Shown: positions 17,035 through 26,189, counted from the first letter of the stretch. The stretch: 64,000 nt of DNA from Massilia agilis (GCF_024756255.1 NZ_JANUHB010000001.1:868001-932000); one strand, 5' to 3'. The notes: a model not told the origin generated them from the letters alone. Program-made: numbers and translations.

Positions 17035-20000
17035 TTAGTCTCCTTCATGCGGCGCGTGCGGCACGTGCCCGGCAATCCCGCCCGGCGCGGGCAGGCGTTC
17101 GCCGGACTCGCCCGGCGGCGCTTTCCTGCGGCCGAAACGCTCCACCGTGCTCTCGATCACGTAGTAGAACATCGGGATGAAATAGACCGCGATCACGGTG
17201 GCCGCCAGCATCCCGCCGATCACGCCGGTGCCGATCGAAATGCGACTGTTGGCCGACGCGCCGGTCGCGATCGCCAACGGCACGCAGCCAAGGATGAACG
17301 CGATCGATGTCATCACGATCGGGCGCAGCCGCTCGCGCGCGGCGGTCATGGCCGCGTCGTAGAACGACTTGCCCTGCTCCCGGTTGAGCACCGCGAACTC
17401 GAAGATCAGGATCGCGTTCTTGGCCGCCAGCGCGATCAGCATCGTCAGGCCGATCTGGAAGTACACGTCGTTGTTCAGAGCGCGCAGCATCACCGCCACC
17501 AGCGCGCCGAACAGCGCGAACGGCACCGCCATCAGCACGCCGACCGGCAGCGACCATTTCTCGTACTGCGCCGCCAGGATCAGGAACACCATCACCAGAC
17601 CGAACGCGAACACCGAGGTCGAGGTGCTGCCGGCCTGCTTCTCCTCGAACGCTTCGCCGCTCCAGGCCAGCCCGAAGTCGGACGGCAGCGCCTGCGCGCC
17701 GATGCGCTCGAGCGCGGCGATGGCCTGGCCCGAGCTGTAGCCGGGCGCGGCGTTGGCGGTGATCTTCACGGCCGGGAAGTTGTTAAAGCGGGTCATGAGG
17801 TCGGGCCCGGTCACGTAGCGGCTGGTCACGATCGAGGACAGCGGCAGCATCTTGCCGTCCTTGTTGCGCACGTACAGGCGTTCGAGGTCTTCCGGCTGCA
17901 GCCGGTAGCCCGGCTCGGCCTGCAGGATCACCTGCCACAGGCGGCTGCTCTTGATGAACTGCGACACGTACAGCGAGCCGAACATCGTCTGCAGCGTGCC
18001 GTACACGTCTTCCACCGGCACCCCGAGCGTTTCGGCCTTGTCGCGGTCCACGTCCACCATCAGCTGCTGCGAGTTGGCGTTGAAGGTCGCCGTCACGCGC
18101 GCCAGCTCCGGCGCCGCCTTGGCCTTGGCCAGGTAGTCGGCCACGGAGGCGGCCATCTGCTGCACGTTCTTGTCGCCCTTGCTCTGCACCCAGACCTCCA
18201 GGCCGCCGGTGGTGCCCAGGCCCGGGATCGACGGCGGGTTCACCGGCAGGATCACGCCGCGCGGGTCGTTGCCCAGCGCCTTGTAGGCCTGCAGCAGCAC
18301 CGCTTTCGCGTTCTGGCTGCGGATGTTTTCGCTGGAGTAGCGCTCGTCGAAGTCCTTGAACCCGACGAAGAAGGTGCCGGCGTTGTTCTTGTTCTGGTTG
18401 TCGAGCAGGCTGTAGCCGTCGATCACGGCCACGCCCGCCACCGCCGGGTTCGTGACGAAGTAGTCAGACACCCGCTTGCCAACCGCGCCGGTGCGGTCCA
18501 GGCTGGCCGCGTCGGGCATGATGACCGCGCCAAGCAAATAGCCCTGGTCCTCGGGCGGCAGGAAGGCCGTTGGCACTTTCTTGATCATTACCACGGACAG
18601 CGCGATCATGCCTGCAAACAGCAGCAAGGCGAGCACCGAACGCTTGATCATGAAGGCGACACCGCGCGCGTAGCCCTCGGTCATGCGCTCGAAGCTGCGC
18701 TCGAACCAGCGGAAGAACCAGTTCTTCTTGCCATGCGCCGGCTTGAGCAGCAGCGCCGCCAGCGCCGGCGACAGCGTAAGCGCGACCAGGCCCGAGATCA
18801 CCACCGAAATCGCGATCGTGATGGCGAACTGCTTGTACAACTGCCCGGTAATCCCGCCCAGGAAGGCGACCGGCACGAACACCGCGCACAGCACCAGCAC
18901 GATCGCCACCACCGGGCCGGCTACCTCGTCCATTGCGCGCCGGGCCGCTTCTTTCGGGTCGAGCTTGTGCACTGTCATGTTGCGCTCGACGTTTTCGATC
19001 ACCACGATCGCATCATCGACCACGATGCCGATCGCCAGCACCATGCCGAACAGCGTGAGCATGTTGATCGAAAAGCCCAGCGCCTGCATGCCGATGAAGG
19101 TGCCGACGATCGACACCGGCACCGCCAGCACCGGGATCAGCGTCGCCCGCAGGCTCTGCAGGAACAGGTAGACCACCAGCACCACCAGGATCACCGCCTC
19201 GAAGAAAGTCTTGACCACGTCGTGGATCGAGGCGCGCGTGAAGTTGGTGGTGTCCATCACCACCTTGTATTCGATCCCCTCGGGGAACTCCTTCTTCATC
19301 TGGGCCAGCGTCGCCTTGACCTGGTTGGAGACGTCCAGCGCGTTGGCGCCCGGTTGCTGGTACACCGCCATCATCGTGGCCGGCTTGCCCTGGTAAGTGC
19401 CGCGGATCGAGTAGTCCTTCTGGCCCAGCTCGGCGTGGCCGATATCCTTCAGGCGCACGATGGCGGCGCCGCCGCTGGCGGCGCGGATGATGATGTTGTC
19501 GAACTGGGCCGGGTCGGTCATGCGCCCGGCGGTGGTGACGGTGAACGACTGCTCGACCGGCTTGCCGGTCGGGGACTGGCCCAGCCGACCCACCGCGTAC
19601 TGCTGGTTCTGGGCCGCGACCGCGTTCTGCACCTCGGCCGCGGTCACGCCCAGCTGCGCCATGCGGTCGGGCTTGAGCCAGATGCGCATCGCGTAGTCGG
19701 GCGTGCCGAAGATCGCGGTCTGGTTGGCGCCCGGGATGCGCTTCAAGGCGTCCAGCACGTAGATGTTGGCGTAGTTGGCCACGTACACCGGGTCGTAACG
19801 CTCGCTGGGCGAATAGATCGCGATCACCATCATGAACGCCGACGACTTCTTCTGCACCTGCACGCCCTGCGCCGTCACGGCCGAGGGCAGCTGCGGCAGC
19901 GCCAGGTTGACCCGGTTCTGCACATCCACCTGCGCCAGTTCCGGGTCGGTGCCGATCTCGAAGAACACGTTCAGGGTCAGGTTGCCGGTCGACGAGCTCG

Positions 20001-20247
20001 ACGAGTTCATGTAGATCATGTTGTCGGCGCCGTTGACCTGCTGTTCGATCGGGGCGGCCACGTTGTTCGCCACCACGTTGGCGTCCGCGCCCGGGTAGGT
20101 GGCGGACACCGTGATCTGCGGCGGCGTGATGTCCGGGTACTGCGCGACCGGCGACTTGACCATGGCCACCGCGCCCGCAAGCGTGATGATGATCGAGATC
20201 ACCGAGGCGAAGATCGGATGGTCGATGCAGAAGCGGGACACGTTCAT
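17035..20247 (-). CDS. RND efflux permease, HAE1 family (AcrB/MexB-like)
   Basis: 1070-residue inner-membrane proton-driven exporter. It starts MNVSRFCIDHPIFASVISI, typical of HAE1 pumps. The Asp-Asp proton relay is visible in the transmembrane helix GIVVDDAIVVIENVER, and the second-half block LAAKNAILIFEFA marks helix 10. The length matches AcrB-like pumps that export hydrophobic drugs. It follows the adaptor gene by 19 bases and precedes the outer-membrane gene by two. It is placed in HAE1 rather than the metal-exporting HME branch because of the overall similarity to AcrB. Confidence 0.97.
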   Translation of the reverse strand: MNVSRFCIDHPIFASVISIIITLAGAVAMVKSPVAQYPDITPPQITVSATYPGADANVVANNVAAPIEQQVNGADNMIYMNSSSSSTGNLTLNVFFEIGTDPELAQVDVQNRVNLALPQLPSAVTAQGVQVQKKSSAFMMVIAIYSPSERYDPVYVANYANIYVLDALKRIPGANQTAIFGTPDYAMRIWLKPDRMAQLGVTAAEVQNAVAAQNQQYAVGRLGQSPTGKPVEQSFTVTTAGRMTDPAQFDNIIIRAASGGAAIVRLKDIGHAELGQKDYSIRGTYQGKPATMMAVYQQPGANALDVSNQVKATLAQMKKEFPEGIEYKVVMDTTNFTRASIHDVVKTFFEAVILVVLVVYLFLQSLRATLIPVLAVPVSIVGTFIGMQALGFSINMLTLFGMVLAIGIVVDDAIVVIENVERNMTVHKLDPKEAARRAMDEVAGPVVAIVLVLCAVFVPVAFLGGITGQLYKQFAITIAISVVISGLVALTLSPALAALLLKPAHGKKNWFFRWFERSFERMTEGYARGVAFMIKRSVLALLLFAGMIALSVVMIKKVPTAFLPPEDQGYLLGAVIMPDAASLDRTGAVGKRVSDYFVTNPAVAGVAVIDGYSLLDNQNKNNAGTFFVGFKDFDERYSSENIRSQNAKAVLLQAYKALGNDPRGVILPVNPPSIPGLGTTGGLEVWVQSKGDKNVQQMAASVADYLAKAKAAPELARVTATFNANSQQLMVDVDRDKAETLGVPVEDVYGTLQTMFGSLYVSQFIKSSRLWQVILQAEPGYRLQPEDLERLYVRNKDGKMLPLSSIVTSRYVTGPDLMTRFNNFPAVKITANAAPGYSSGQAIAALERIGAQALPSDFGLAWSGEAFEEKQAGSTSTSVFAFGLVMVFLILAAQYEKWSLPVGVLMAVPFALFGALVAVMLRALNNDVYFQIGLTMLIALAAKNAILIFEFAVLNREQGKSFYDAAMTAARERLRPIVMTSIAFILGCVPLAIATGASANSRISIGTGVIGGMLAATVIAVYFIPMFYYVIESTVERFGRRKAPPGESGERLPAPGGIAGHVPHAPHEGD

Positions 20248-20266
20248 GTCAAGGCTCCGGCTGGCG

Positions 20267-21463
20267 CTAGCGCGGCTGCGGCGCGCCAGCGCCGGTGCTG
20301 GCCACCACCGGCGCGGGCGCGAACGTGGTCACCTTCAGCGGCGCGTTCGGCGCCACGCGTCCTGCGCCGTCCACCACCACCCGCTCGCCGCTCTTCAGTC
20401 CGTCGCTGATGAACCACTCGTCGCCGTACCAGTCGCCGACCTCCACCACGCGCTGGCGGGCCTTGCCGTCATTGCCGACCACCCAGACGTAGTGCCCCTT
20501 CGCACCCTGCTGCACGGCGCGCTGCGGAATCCGGATCGCGGCCGGACGGGTCGAGCCATACACGCGGGCGCGCACGAACTGGCCCGGGCGCAGCACCCCA
20601 TCTGGATTCGGCAGTTCGGTGCGCACCAGGAAGGTGCCGGTCGCCGGATCGAAGGACGGCGCGGCAAAGTTGATGTGGCCGCGGTGCGGAAAGATCGAGC
20701 CATCGGCCATCACCACCTCGACCGTGAATTGCAGGTTGGCCGGAAACCTGAGCTTGCCCTTGGCGATCTGGTCGCGGTAGCTCAGCTGCTGGTTCTCGGA
20801 CACACTGAAGTTGACCCAGATCGGGTCGATCTGCGACACCGTCGTCAACAGGCCCTGCTGCCCCACCGTCAGGTAGCTGCCCTCCTGCTGCTTGGCGAAG
20901 CTGGACAGCCCCTTGAGCGGCGAGTAGATCGTGGTGTAGCCCAGGTTGAGGTTGGCCTGGCGCACCTGGCCTTCGGCCGCCAGCACCGCGGCCTGCGACT
21001 CGCGCTCGAAGCCGATGGCGTCGTCCAGCTCCTTCTTGCTGACCGCGTTGCGGGCCGCCAGCGGGCGCACGCGCGCCAGGTTGGCGCTGGCCACCGCGTG
21101 GCGCGCCTTCTGCTGCTCGAGCTGCCCCTGCGCCGACAGCAGCGCCGCCTCGAACGGCTTCCTGTCCATCTGGAACAGCGGCTGGCCGGCGCGCACCATG
21201 TCGCCTTCCGTGTAGAGCCGGCGGTCGAGGAAGCCTTCGACCCGGGCCTGGATTTGTACCTCGCGCGAGCTTTGCGTCTGCGCCACGAATTCGAACTGCA
21301 CCGGCGTGTCGCGCGGCTCGACGGTGAGCGCGCTGACCTGCAGCGGACCGGGTGCCGGCTGCGCCTCCTGCCTGGTGCAGCCGTCCAGCAGGGCGGCAAC
21401 GGCGCCGACGGCAGCCAGCCAGCGCCAGGCGGCAAACGGCGGCGGTAACGATCGACATGTCAT
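20267..21463 (-). CDS. RND efflux periplasmic adaptor (MFP) lipoprotein
   Basis: 398-residue membrane-fusion protein linking the RND permease to the outer-membrane channel. The ATG at 21463 starts a lipoprotein signal ending LLDGC (C29); longer in-frame starts would add non-signal sequence. The barrel-sandwich hybrid domain begins about VQIQARVEGFLDRRLYTEGD, the alpha-hairpin follows with SKKELDDA, and the beta-barrel includes ATGTFLVRTELPNPDG. First gene of the five-gene efflux operon. Two DosR-like sequences lie 85-135 bases upstream. Confidence 0.95.
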   Translation of the reverse strand: MTCRSLPPPFAAWRWLAAVGAVAALLDGCTRQEAQPAPGPLQVSALTVEPRDTPVQFEFVAQTQSSREVQIQARVEGFLDRRLYTEGDMVRAGQPLFQMDRKPFEAALLSAQGQLEQQKARHAVASANLARVRPLAARNAVSKKELDDAIGFERESQAAVLAAEGQVRQANLNLGYTTIYSPLKGLSSFAKQQEGSYLTVGQQGLLTTVSQIDPIWVNFSVSENQQLSYRDQIAKGKLRFPANLQFTVEVVMADGSIFPHRGHINFAAPSFDPATGTFLVRTELPNPDGVLRPGQFVRARVYGSTRPAAIRIPQRAVQQGAKGHYVWVVGNDGKARQRVVEVGDWYGDEWFISDGLKSGERVVVDGAGRVAPNAPLKVTTFAPAPVVASTGAGAPQPR

Positions 21464-21547
21464 GGCATACCCCTGGCCAAACGATTGAGTTGACGTCGCA
21501 GCGGCGCGGCCATACGGGCGCGCAGGTCGGCCGCTTGCGGCCGCAAG

Positions 21548-21562
21548 TTGGGTCCAAGGTAT
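21548..21562. promoter_or_regulatory. Weak second DosR-like half site upstream of the RND operon (site E)
   Basis: TTGGGTCCAAGGTAT contains GGTC-CAAG-GTAT and resembles site D 36 bases away, but with more mismatches. It lies between site D and the adaptor start. Confidence 0.25.
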
Positions 21563-21583
21563 GCCAGTCGGGATTGTCGGGTA

Positions 21584-21598
21584 ATTGGACCTTGGTCT
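21584..21598 (-). promoter_or_regulatory. DosR/NarL-like box upstream of the RND operon (site D)
   Basis: ATTGGACCTTGGTCT; in the transcribed direction AGAC-CAAG-GTCC followed by AAT. It is 121 bases before the adaptor start. Same core as sites at 10228, 12553 and 29578. Confidence 0.5.
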
Positions 21599-21626
21599 TA
21601 GCCGGATGAGCGGCGGCACCGGCGCT

Positions 21627-22643
21627 TCAGCCAAGCAGCCGTGCCGCGCGCTCGAACATGCTCTGCTCGGGCAGCAGCTCGCCGCGCGCGAAGCGCACCA
21701 GCGCGAACGCCCGCTTGCGCGGCGGACTGGCCGGTATGCGCGCCACTTCGAACGTGATGTCGTCGCCCGCCTCGGCGCTGTCATGGGACAGCACGACGTT
21801 CATCTTGTTCAGGCGGACGGTCTTGCGTTCGACATAGATGTGAGCCGCCGGTTCGGCCAGCACGGCGCACAGGTGCCCGAGCTGGCGCTCCAGCGTTTCG
21901 GCACGCACGCCCAGCCCTTCCAGCTCGCGCCCGTTGTCGGCCATCTGCTGGCGCAGGTGCTCCAATTGGGCCGCGCTGGCGCGCGCTTCGTCGCCCAGCG
22001 CCGCGCGCACCCCCACGCCCTGGCGCTCGAGCAGCAGCAATCGCGTCTTGAGCAACGCCTGTTCCTTTTCCAGCTCGCCGCGGCGCTCCTGGTCGGCCGC
22101 AAAGCGCGTCATGCCCTCCAGCGCCAGCTGGTCTACCAGGCGGCGCACGATCTCCTGTCTCAGTTCCAGCTCGGTGCGGCCGCACACGCGCACCTGGTGG
22201 TCGCTGAAGCTGATCGTCTCCTGGATCACGTCGCGGCGCATGGTCTCGCCTTCCAGCGCGACGCCAAGTATGTGCTTCTCGGTCATCGCCATCCCGAGCA
22301 GGGCGTACGCCTCGGGCAGGCCGGGGGAATGGTCAAAGAACGCGCGCAGGTCTTCCGAGCGCGAAAGGACGGGCGCGATGTCATCGGGCGAGGCGAAGAA
22401 CGCATGGATGCTGGGGTCGCCCGCCCACGCCTGCGCGCTCGCTTCGCGCACCGGCGGCACCTCGCGCGCCAGGCCAACCAGGTAGCGCACCGCGATGGCA
22501 ACCGCGGGCGCAAGCCGCGCCTCGGCCTGGCGCAGCATGCGCAGCTGCGGGCAGAACGTGAGCACGCGCGCCACGCCCTCGTCGATGCGGCGCTGCTCGT
22601 CGTGCTCGCGCGAACCGTGCAGTATCTTGTCGAGCAGCCCCAT
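21627..22643 (-). CDS. Uncharacterised coiled-coil protein, last gene of the DUF3141 operon
   Basis: 338-residue cytoplasmic-looking protein with no signal peptide and no family I can name. The N-terminal half is helical (MGLLDKILHG start; RYLVGLAREVPPVR). A heptad-rich coiled coil runs from about residue 185 to 270 (RRGELEKEQALLKTRLLLLER and a following LEHLRQQMADN segment). A basic C-terminus holds SPPRKRAFALVRFARGELL. It starts eleven bases after the RRM gene and closes the eight-gene operon. The domain layout, with a short conserved-looking FSDHQVRVCGRTELELR block, suggests a scaffold or regulatory role; this is a guess. Confidence 0.75.
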   Translation of the reverse strand: MGLLDKILHGSREHDEQRRIDEGVARVLTFCPQLRMLRQAEARLAPAVAIAVRYLVGLAREVPPVREASAQAWAGDPSIHAFFASPDDIAPVLSRSEDLRAFFDHSPGLPEAYALLGMAMTEKHILGVALEGETMRRDVIQETISFSDHQVRVCGRTELELRQEIVRRLVDQLALEGMTRFAADQERRGELEKEQALLKTRLLLLERQGVGVRAALGDEARASAAQLEHLRQQMADNGRELEGLGVRAETLERQLGHLCAVLAEPAAHIYVERKTVRLNKMNVVLSHDSAEAGDDITFEVARIPASPPRKRAFALVRFARGELLPEQSMFERAARLLG

Positions 22644-22654
22644 TGGCGGCCTCC

Positions 22655-22894
22655 CTACATCACCTGTATGTTGATCTTGCGGTTCTTCCAGAACAGGTTC
22701 TGGATGCGGTCGCCGAGCATGCGCAGCTCCTGCGGCGGCGCCTGGTTAAAGGTGAGCAGGACCGCCGGCCGGACGCCGCTGCCGGGGACATGCTCGATCG
22801 CGTCGAACGCCGGAAAGCCGTAGCGCACCAGCAGGTCGCGGATATCGTCGTCGGTGGCGCTGTCGTCCACGTTGCCGATCCAGAGCTGGGCCAT
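22655..22894 (-). CDS. Small single-RRM RNA-binding protein
   Basis: 79 residues, a single RNA recognition motif and almost nothing else. RNP2 is LWIGNV at residues 4-9 and an RNP1-like strand is RPAVLLTF; the aromatic residues common in RNP1 are reduced to one Phe. The start at 22894 gives the normal N-terminal beta strand, seven bases after fabI; an upstream in-frame start at 22927 would add eleven residues overlapping fabI. Small RRM proteins occur widely in bacteria, with cold-shock or unknown roles. Finding one inside a fermentation-type operon is unusual. Confidence 0.8.
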   Translation of the reverse strand: MAQLWIGNVDDSATDDDIRDLLVRYGFPAFDAIEHVPGSGVRPAVLLTFNQAPPQELRMLGDRIQNLFWKNRKINIQVM

Positions 22895-22901
22895 GATCGC
22901 C

Positions 22902-23684
22902 TCATGCCATGATGTGCACGCCGCCATCGACGTACAGCGTCTCGCCCGACATCCGCTTGGCGAACGGTGTGGCCAGGAAGGCGCAGGTGTAGCCGACGTC
23001 CATGATGTCCACCAGCTCGCCCAGCGGCGCGCGCTGGGCGGCCTCGTTGAGCATGCGGTCGAAGTCCTTCAGGCCCGATGCGGCGCGCGTCTGCAGCGGT
23101 CCCGGCGAAATGGCGTGCACACGGATGTGCTTCGGCCCGAGCTCGTACGCGAGGTAGCGCGCCGACGCCTCCAGCGCCGCCTTGATCGGCCCCATCACGT
23201 TGTAGTTGGGGACCACCTTGTCGGCGCCGTAATAGGTCATCGTGAACATGGCGCCGCCGTCCTTCATCAAGGGCGCGCAGCGGCGGGCCAGGCGAATGAA
23301 CGAGTGGCATGACACGTCCATCGCCTGCGCGAAGCCCTGCGCCGAGCAGTTCAGCAGGCCGCCCTGCAGGTCGTCCTTGGGCGCCCATGCCAATGAATGC
23401 ACGAAGATGTCGAGCTTGCCCCATTCCTTTTCGATGCGGTCGAACACGGCATCGATTTCGTCTTCCTTGGCCACGTCCAGTGGCATGAAGATCTTCGACT
23501 CCATCTGCTGCGCCAGCGGTTCCACGTAGCCGCGCGTTTTCTCGTTGACGTAGGTGACGGCGAGCTCGGCGCCTACTTCGCGGAACGCCCTGGCGCAGCC
23601 ATAGGCGATCGAGTGCTCGTTGGCGATGCCCGTCACCAGCGCCTTGGCGCCCGTGAGGATGGGGCGCGGGGTTGCGTTTGTCAT
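22902..23684 (-). CDS. fabI: Enoyl-ACP reductase, FabI-like SDR
   Basis: 260-residue short-chain reductase that reduces the trans-2 double bond of enoyl-ACP (or enoyl-CoA) with NADH. The FabI nucleotide loop is GIANEHSIAYGCARAF at residues 19-34. The catalytic pair is Y161 and K168 in NYNVMGPIKAA, matching the Y-x6-K pattern, with Y151/Y152 nearby. The GPIKA segment differs from the canonical GLAKA of primary FabI, as in the FabI copies found in acyl-phosphate operons. Overlaps the CoA-transferase B gene by four bases (ATGA). It is probably not the cell's main fatty-acid FabI, given its operon. Confidence 0.92.
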   Translation of the reverse strand: MTNATPRPILTGAKALVTGIANEHSIAYGCARAFREVGAELAVTYVNEKTRGYVEPLAQQMESKIFMPLDVAKEDEIDAVFDRIEKEWGKLDIFVHSLAWAPKDDLQGGLLNCSAQGFAQAMDVSCHSFIRLARRCAPLMKDGGAMFTMTYYGADKVVPNYNVMGPIKAALEASARYLAYELGPKHIRVHAISPGPLQTRAASGLKDFDRMLNEAAQRAPLGELVDIMDVGYTCAFLATPFAKRMSGETLYVDGGVHIMA

Positions 23685-24346
23685 GATGTCGCTCCTTCAA
23701 TCTGCATTTGCGGGACCTGCTCCGGCACCACCAGCGATGCCTCGGTGGCGGCCAGCACTTCCGGCACGCTCACGCCCGGCGCGGTCTCGAGCAGGGTCGG
23801 GATGCCGCCGTCGAACGAGATCACGGCCAGCTCGGTGACGACCAGGTCGATGCGCCGCGCGGACGTCAGCGGCAGCGTGCACTGCCGCACGATCTTGGGC
23901 TTGCCCTTGGCGCTGTGCTGCATGGCCACGATCACCCGGCGCGCGCCGGTGACCAGGTCCATCGCACCGCCCATCCCGGGCACCATCTTCCCGGGAATCA
24001 TCCAGTTGGCCAGGTGCCCCTGCTCGTCCACCTGCAAGCCACCGAGCACGGTGACGTCGAGGTGGCCGCCGCGGATCAGGCCAAACGACATCGCGCTGTC
24101 GAAGGTGCAGGCGCCGGGCAGCGCGCTCACGTATTGGCCGGCGGCGTCGGTCAGGTAGGGTTGGCTCATCCCCTCCTCGGGAATCGGTCCGGTGCCGATC
24201 AGGCCATTCTCGGACTGGAAGTAGATGCGCACGCCAGCGGGAACGTAGTTGGCGACCGCGGTGGGAATGCCGATCCCCAGGTTCACCAGCATGCCGGCGG
24301 AAAGCTCGCGTGCGATGCGTTTGGCAATGACGGTCTGTGCGTCCAT
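23681..24346 (-). CDS. 3-oxoacid CoA-transferase subunit B
   Basis: 221-residue beta subunit of a class I CoA-transferase that moves CoA between succinyl-CoA or acetyl-CoA and a 3-oxo or other short-chain acid. The catalytic glutamate is E46 in the SENG motif (YFQSENGLIGTGP). The GIGIP loop and the GGHLDVTVLGGLQVD block are standard. Its partner subunit A lies ten bases upstream. Specificity among acetoacetate, 3-oxoadipate and acetate cannot be settled; the neighbouring kinase and phosphotransacylase favour a short fermentation acid. Confidence 0.93.
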   Translation of the reverse strand: MDAQTVIAKRIARELSAGMLVNLGIGIPTAVANYVPAGVRIYFQSENGLIGTGPIPEEGMSQPYLTDAAGQYVSALPGACTFDSAMSFGLIRGGHLDVTVLGGLQVDEQGHLANWMIPGKMVPGMGGAMDLVTGARRVIVAMQHSAKGKPKIVRQCTLPLTSARRIDLVVTELAVISFDGGIPTLLETAPGVSVPEVLAATEASLVVPEQVPQMQIEGATS

Positions 24347-24356
24347 GGCGGTTCCC

Positions 24357-25001
24357 TTAATGCGCGACCAGGTAGTCGACCAGTACCGCGGGCGTGACCA
24401 CGTGGTCGGGCGAAATCATCCCGACCGGGACGATATGGGCGGCGTCGACGATGACCGTGTCGGCCGCCATCGCGATCACCGGGTTGAAGTTACGCGCCGT
24501 GAACGCATAGGTCAGGTTGCCGTAATAGTCCGACAGGAAGGCCTCGACCAGCGCGAAGTCGGCGCGAATCGGCGTCTCGAGCAGGTACTGCCGGCCATCC
24601 AGTTCGATCTTGCGCTTGCCCTCCTCGGCCAGCGTGTCCACGCCGGTGGCGGTCAGGATGCCGCCCAGGCCGTAACCGCCGGCGCGGATGCGCTCGATCA
24701 GCGTCCCCTGCGGCACCAGTTCGACCTTGATGTCGTTGGCGATCATCTTGCTCTGCGTCTCGGGGTTCAGGCCGATGTGGCTGACCACGAACTGGTCCGC
24801 CGCGCCGGCGGTGACGAGCTTGCCGATGCCGCGCCCCGGGCAACTGGTGTCGTTGGCGATCACGGTCAGGCCGCGCTTGCCCTGCCGGACCAGCTCATCC
24901 ATCAGCCGCTCGGGCGTGCCCACGCCCATGAAGCCGCCCACCATCAGGCTGGCGCCATCCGGAATGAGCGCAACGGCTTTGTCGAGCGCGACGGTCTTCA
25001 T
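24357..25001 (-). CDS. 3-oxoacid CoA-transferase subunit A
   Basis: 214-residue alpha subunit of the class I CoA-transferase. It starts MKTVALDKAVALIPDGAS and contains the family motif GGFMGVGTPERLMDELV near residue 22. The C-terminal block KSKMIANDIK..LVPQGTLIERIRAGG is typical of SCOT/AtoD-type alpha subunits. The ATG overlaps the stop codon of acetate kinase by four bases. It forms a heteromer with the next gene product. A longer in-frame extension upstream lies inside ackA and is rejected. Confidence 0.93.
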   Translation of the reverse strand: MKTVALDKAVALIPDGASLMVGGFMGVGTPERLMDELVRQGKRGLTVIANDTSCPGRGIGKLVTAGAADQFVVSHIGLNPETQSKMIANDIKVELVPQGTLIERIRAGGYGLGGILTATGVDTLAEEGKRKIELDGRQYLLETPIRADFALVEAFLSDYYGNLTYAFTARNFNPVIAMAADTVIVDAAHIVPVGMISPDHVVTPAVLVDYLVAH

Positions 25002-26185
25002 ATCCGCCCCGCCGTGGCGGCCAGCGTATGCCGCGCGATCATCAGCTCCTCGTTGGTCGGCACCACCCACGCGGACACGCGGCTCTCGCCCGTGCTGATG
25101 CGCGGCCCGTCCACCGCGTTGGCGGCAGGGTCGAGCGCCACGCCAAGCCAGCCGGCCAGGCGGCACACGCGGTCGCGGACCAGCGGTGCGTGCTCGCCGA
25201 TCCCGGCTGTGAACACCAGCGCATCGAGCCCTTCCAGCGCCGCGGCCAGCGAGCCGAGCTCGCGCGCGATGCGGTAGATGAACAGCTCCACCGCAAAGCG
25301 CGCGCGCACGTCGTCGCTCTGGAGCAGCACCCGCATGTCGCTGGACAGGCCGGACACGCCCAGCAGGCCCGAGCGCTTGTAGATCAGGTCCTCCACGGTG
25401 CGCGCGTTCATCTGCAGCGCGTCGATCAGGTACAGGATCACGCCCGGGTCCAGGCTGCCGCAGCGCGTGCCCATCGGCAGCCCGTCCACGGCGGTGAAGC
25501 CCATCGTGCTGGCCACGCTGCGCCCGGCCTTGAGCGCGCACATGCTGGCGCCGTTGCCCAGGTGCGCCACCACGGTGCGGCCCGCCGCCGCTTGCGGCGC
25601 CACCTGCGGCAGTGTGCTGGCAATGTACTCGTACGACAGGCCGTGAAAGCCATAGCGGCGCACCCCGCGCGCGGTGATCTCGTGCGGTAGTGCGAAGGCC
25701 TGCGCGGCCTCGGGCTGGCTGCGATGGAAGGCCGTGTCGAAGCAGGCCACCTGGGGCACGTCGGGCCGCGCCTCGAGCAGCACGCGGATCGGCGCGAGAT
25801 TGTGCGGCTGGTGCAGCGGCGCAAGCGGCACCAACGTGGCCAGCCGCTCGAGCACCGCGTGATCGACCAGGGTGGGCGCGTCGAATTCCAGGCCGCCGTG
25901 CACCACCCGGTGCCCGACCGCCACCAGGCGGTGGCCTTCGCGATGATTGCGCAGGAACTCGGCGATGTAGCGGATCGCGCCGGCATGGCCGATCTCGGTG
26001 CCGGAGGGCCAGCGGTTCTCCTCGGTACGGTCGCCGGCCGCGTTGGCCACCTTGAAGTGCGGTTCGGTAAACAGCCCTTCGACCTGCCCTTTCAGCAGCG
26101 GCCTTGGCTCGGCGCCAACGGCTTCGTAGCCGCAGAACTTGATGCTCGATGAGCCGGCGTTCACGACCAGGATGATGTCGGCCAT
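24998..26185 (-). CDS. ackA: Acetate kinase
   Basis: 395-residue kinase that converts acetyl phosphate (or propionyl/butyryl phosphate) and ADP to the acid and ATP. The start MADIILVVNAGSSSIKF carries the N-terminal phosphate-binding motif of the acetate/propionate family. Further motifs are VGHRVVHGG, the catalytic FDTAFH segment and FTAGIGEHAPLVR near the C-terminus. It begins four bases after the phosphate acyltransferase gene, giving an ATP-yielding acyl-CoA to acid pair. The upstream in-frame extension to 26257 lies inside the previous gene and is not used. Confidence 0.96.
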   Translation of the reverse strand: MADIILVVNAGSSSIKFCGYEAVGAEPRPLLKGQVEGLFTEPHFKVANAAGDRTEENRWPSGTEIGHAGAIRYIAEFLRNHREGHRLVAVGHRVVHGGLEFDAPTLVDHAVLERLATLVPLAPLHQPHNLAPIRVLLEARPDVPQVACFDTAFHRSQPEAAQAFALPHEITARGVRRYGFHGLSYEYIASTLPQVAPQAAAGRTVVAHLGNGASMCALKAGRSVASTMGFTAVDGLPMGTRCGSLDPGVILYLIDALQMNARTVEDLIYKRSGLLGVSGLSSDMRVLLQSDDVRARFAVELFIYRIARELGSLAAALEGLDALVFTAGIGEHAPLVRDRVCRLAGWLGVALDPAANAVDGPRISTGESRVSAWVVPTNEELMIARHTLAATAGRI

Positions 26186-26189
26186 CGCG

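Noticed and set aside
17032-20409. 1125-residue plus-strand open frame across the RND permease
   Set aside because: Antisense shadow of the permease; extreme His/Arg content and no family features.
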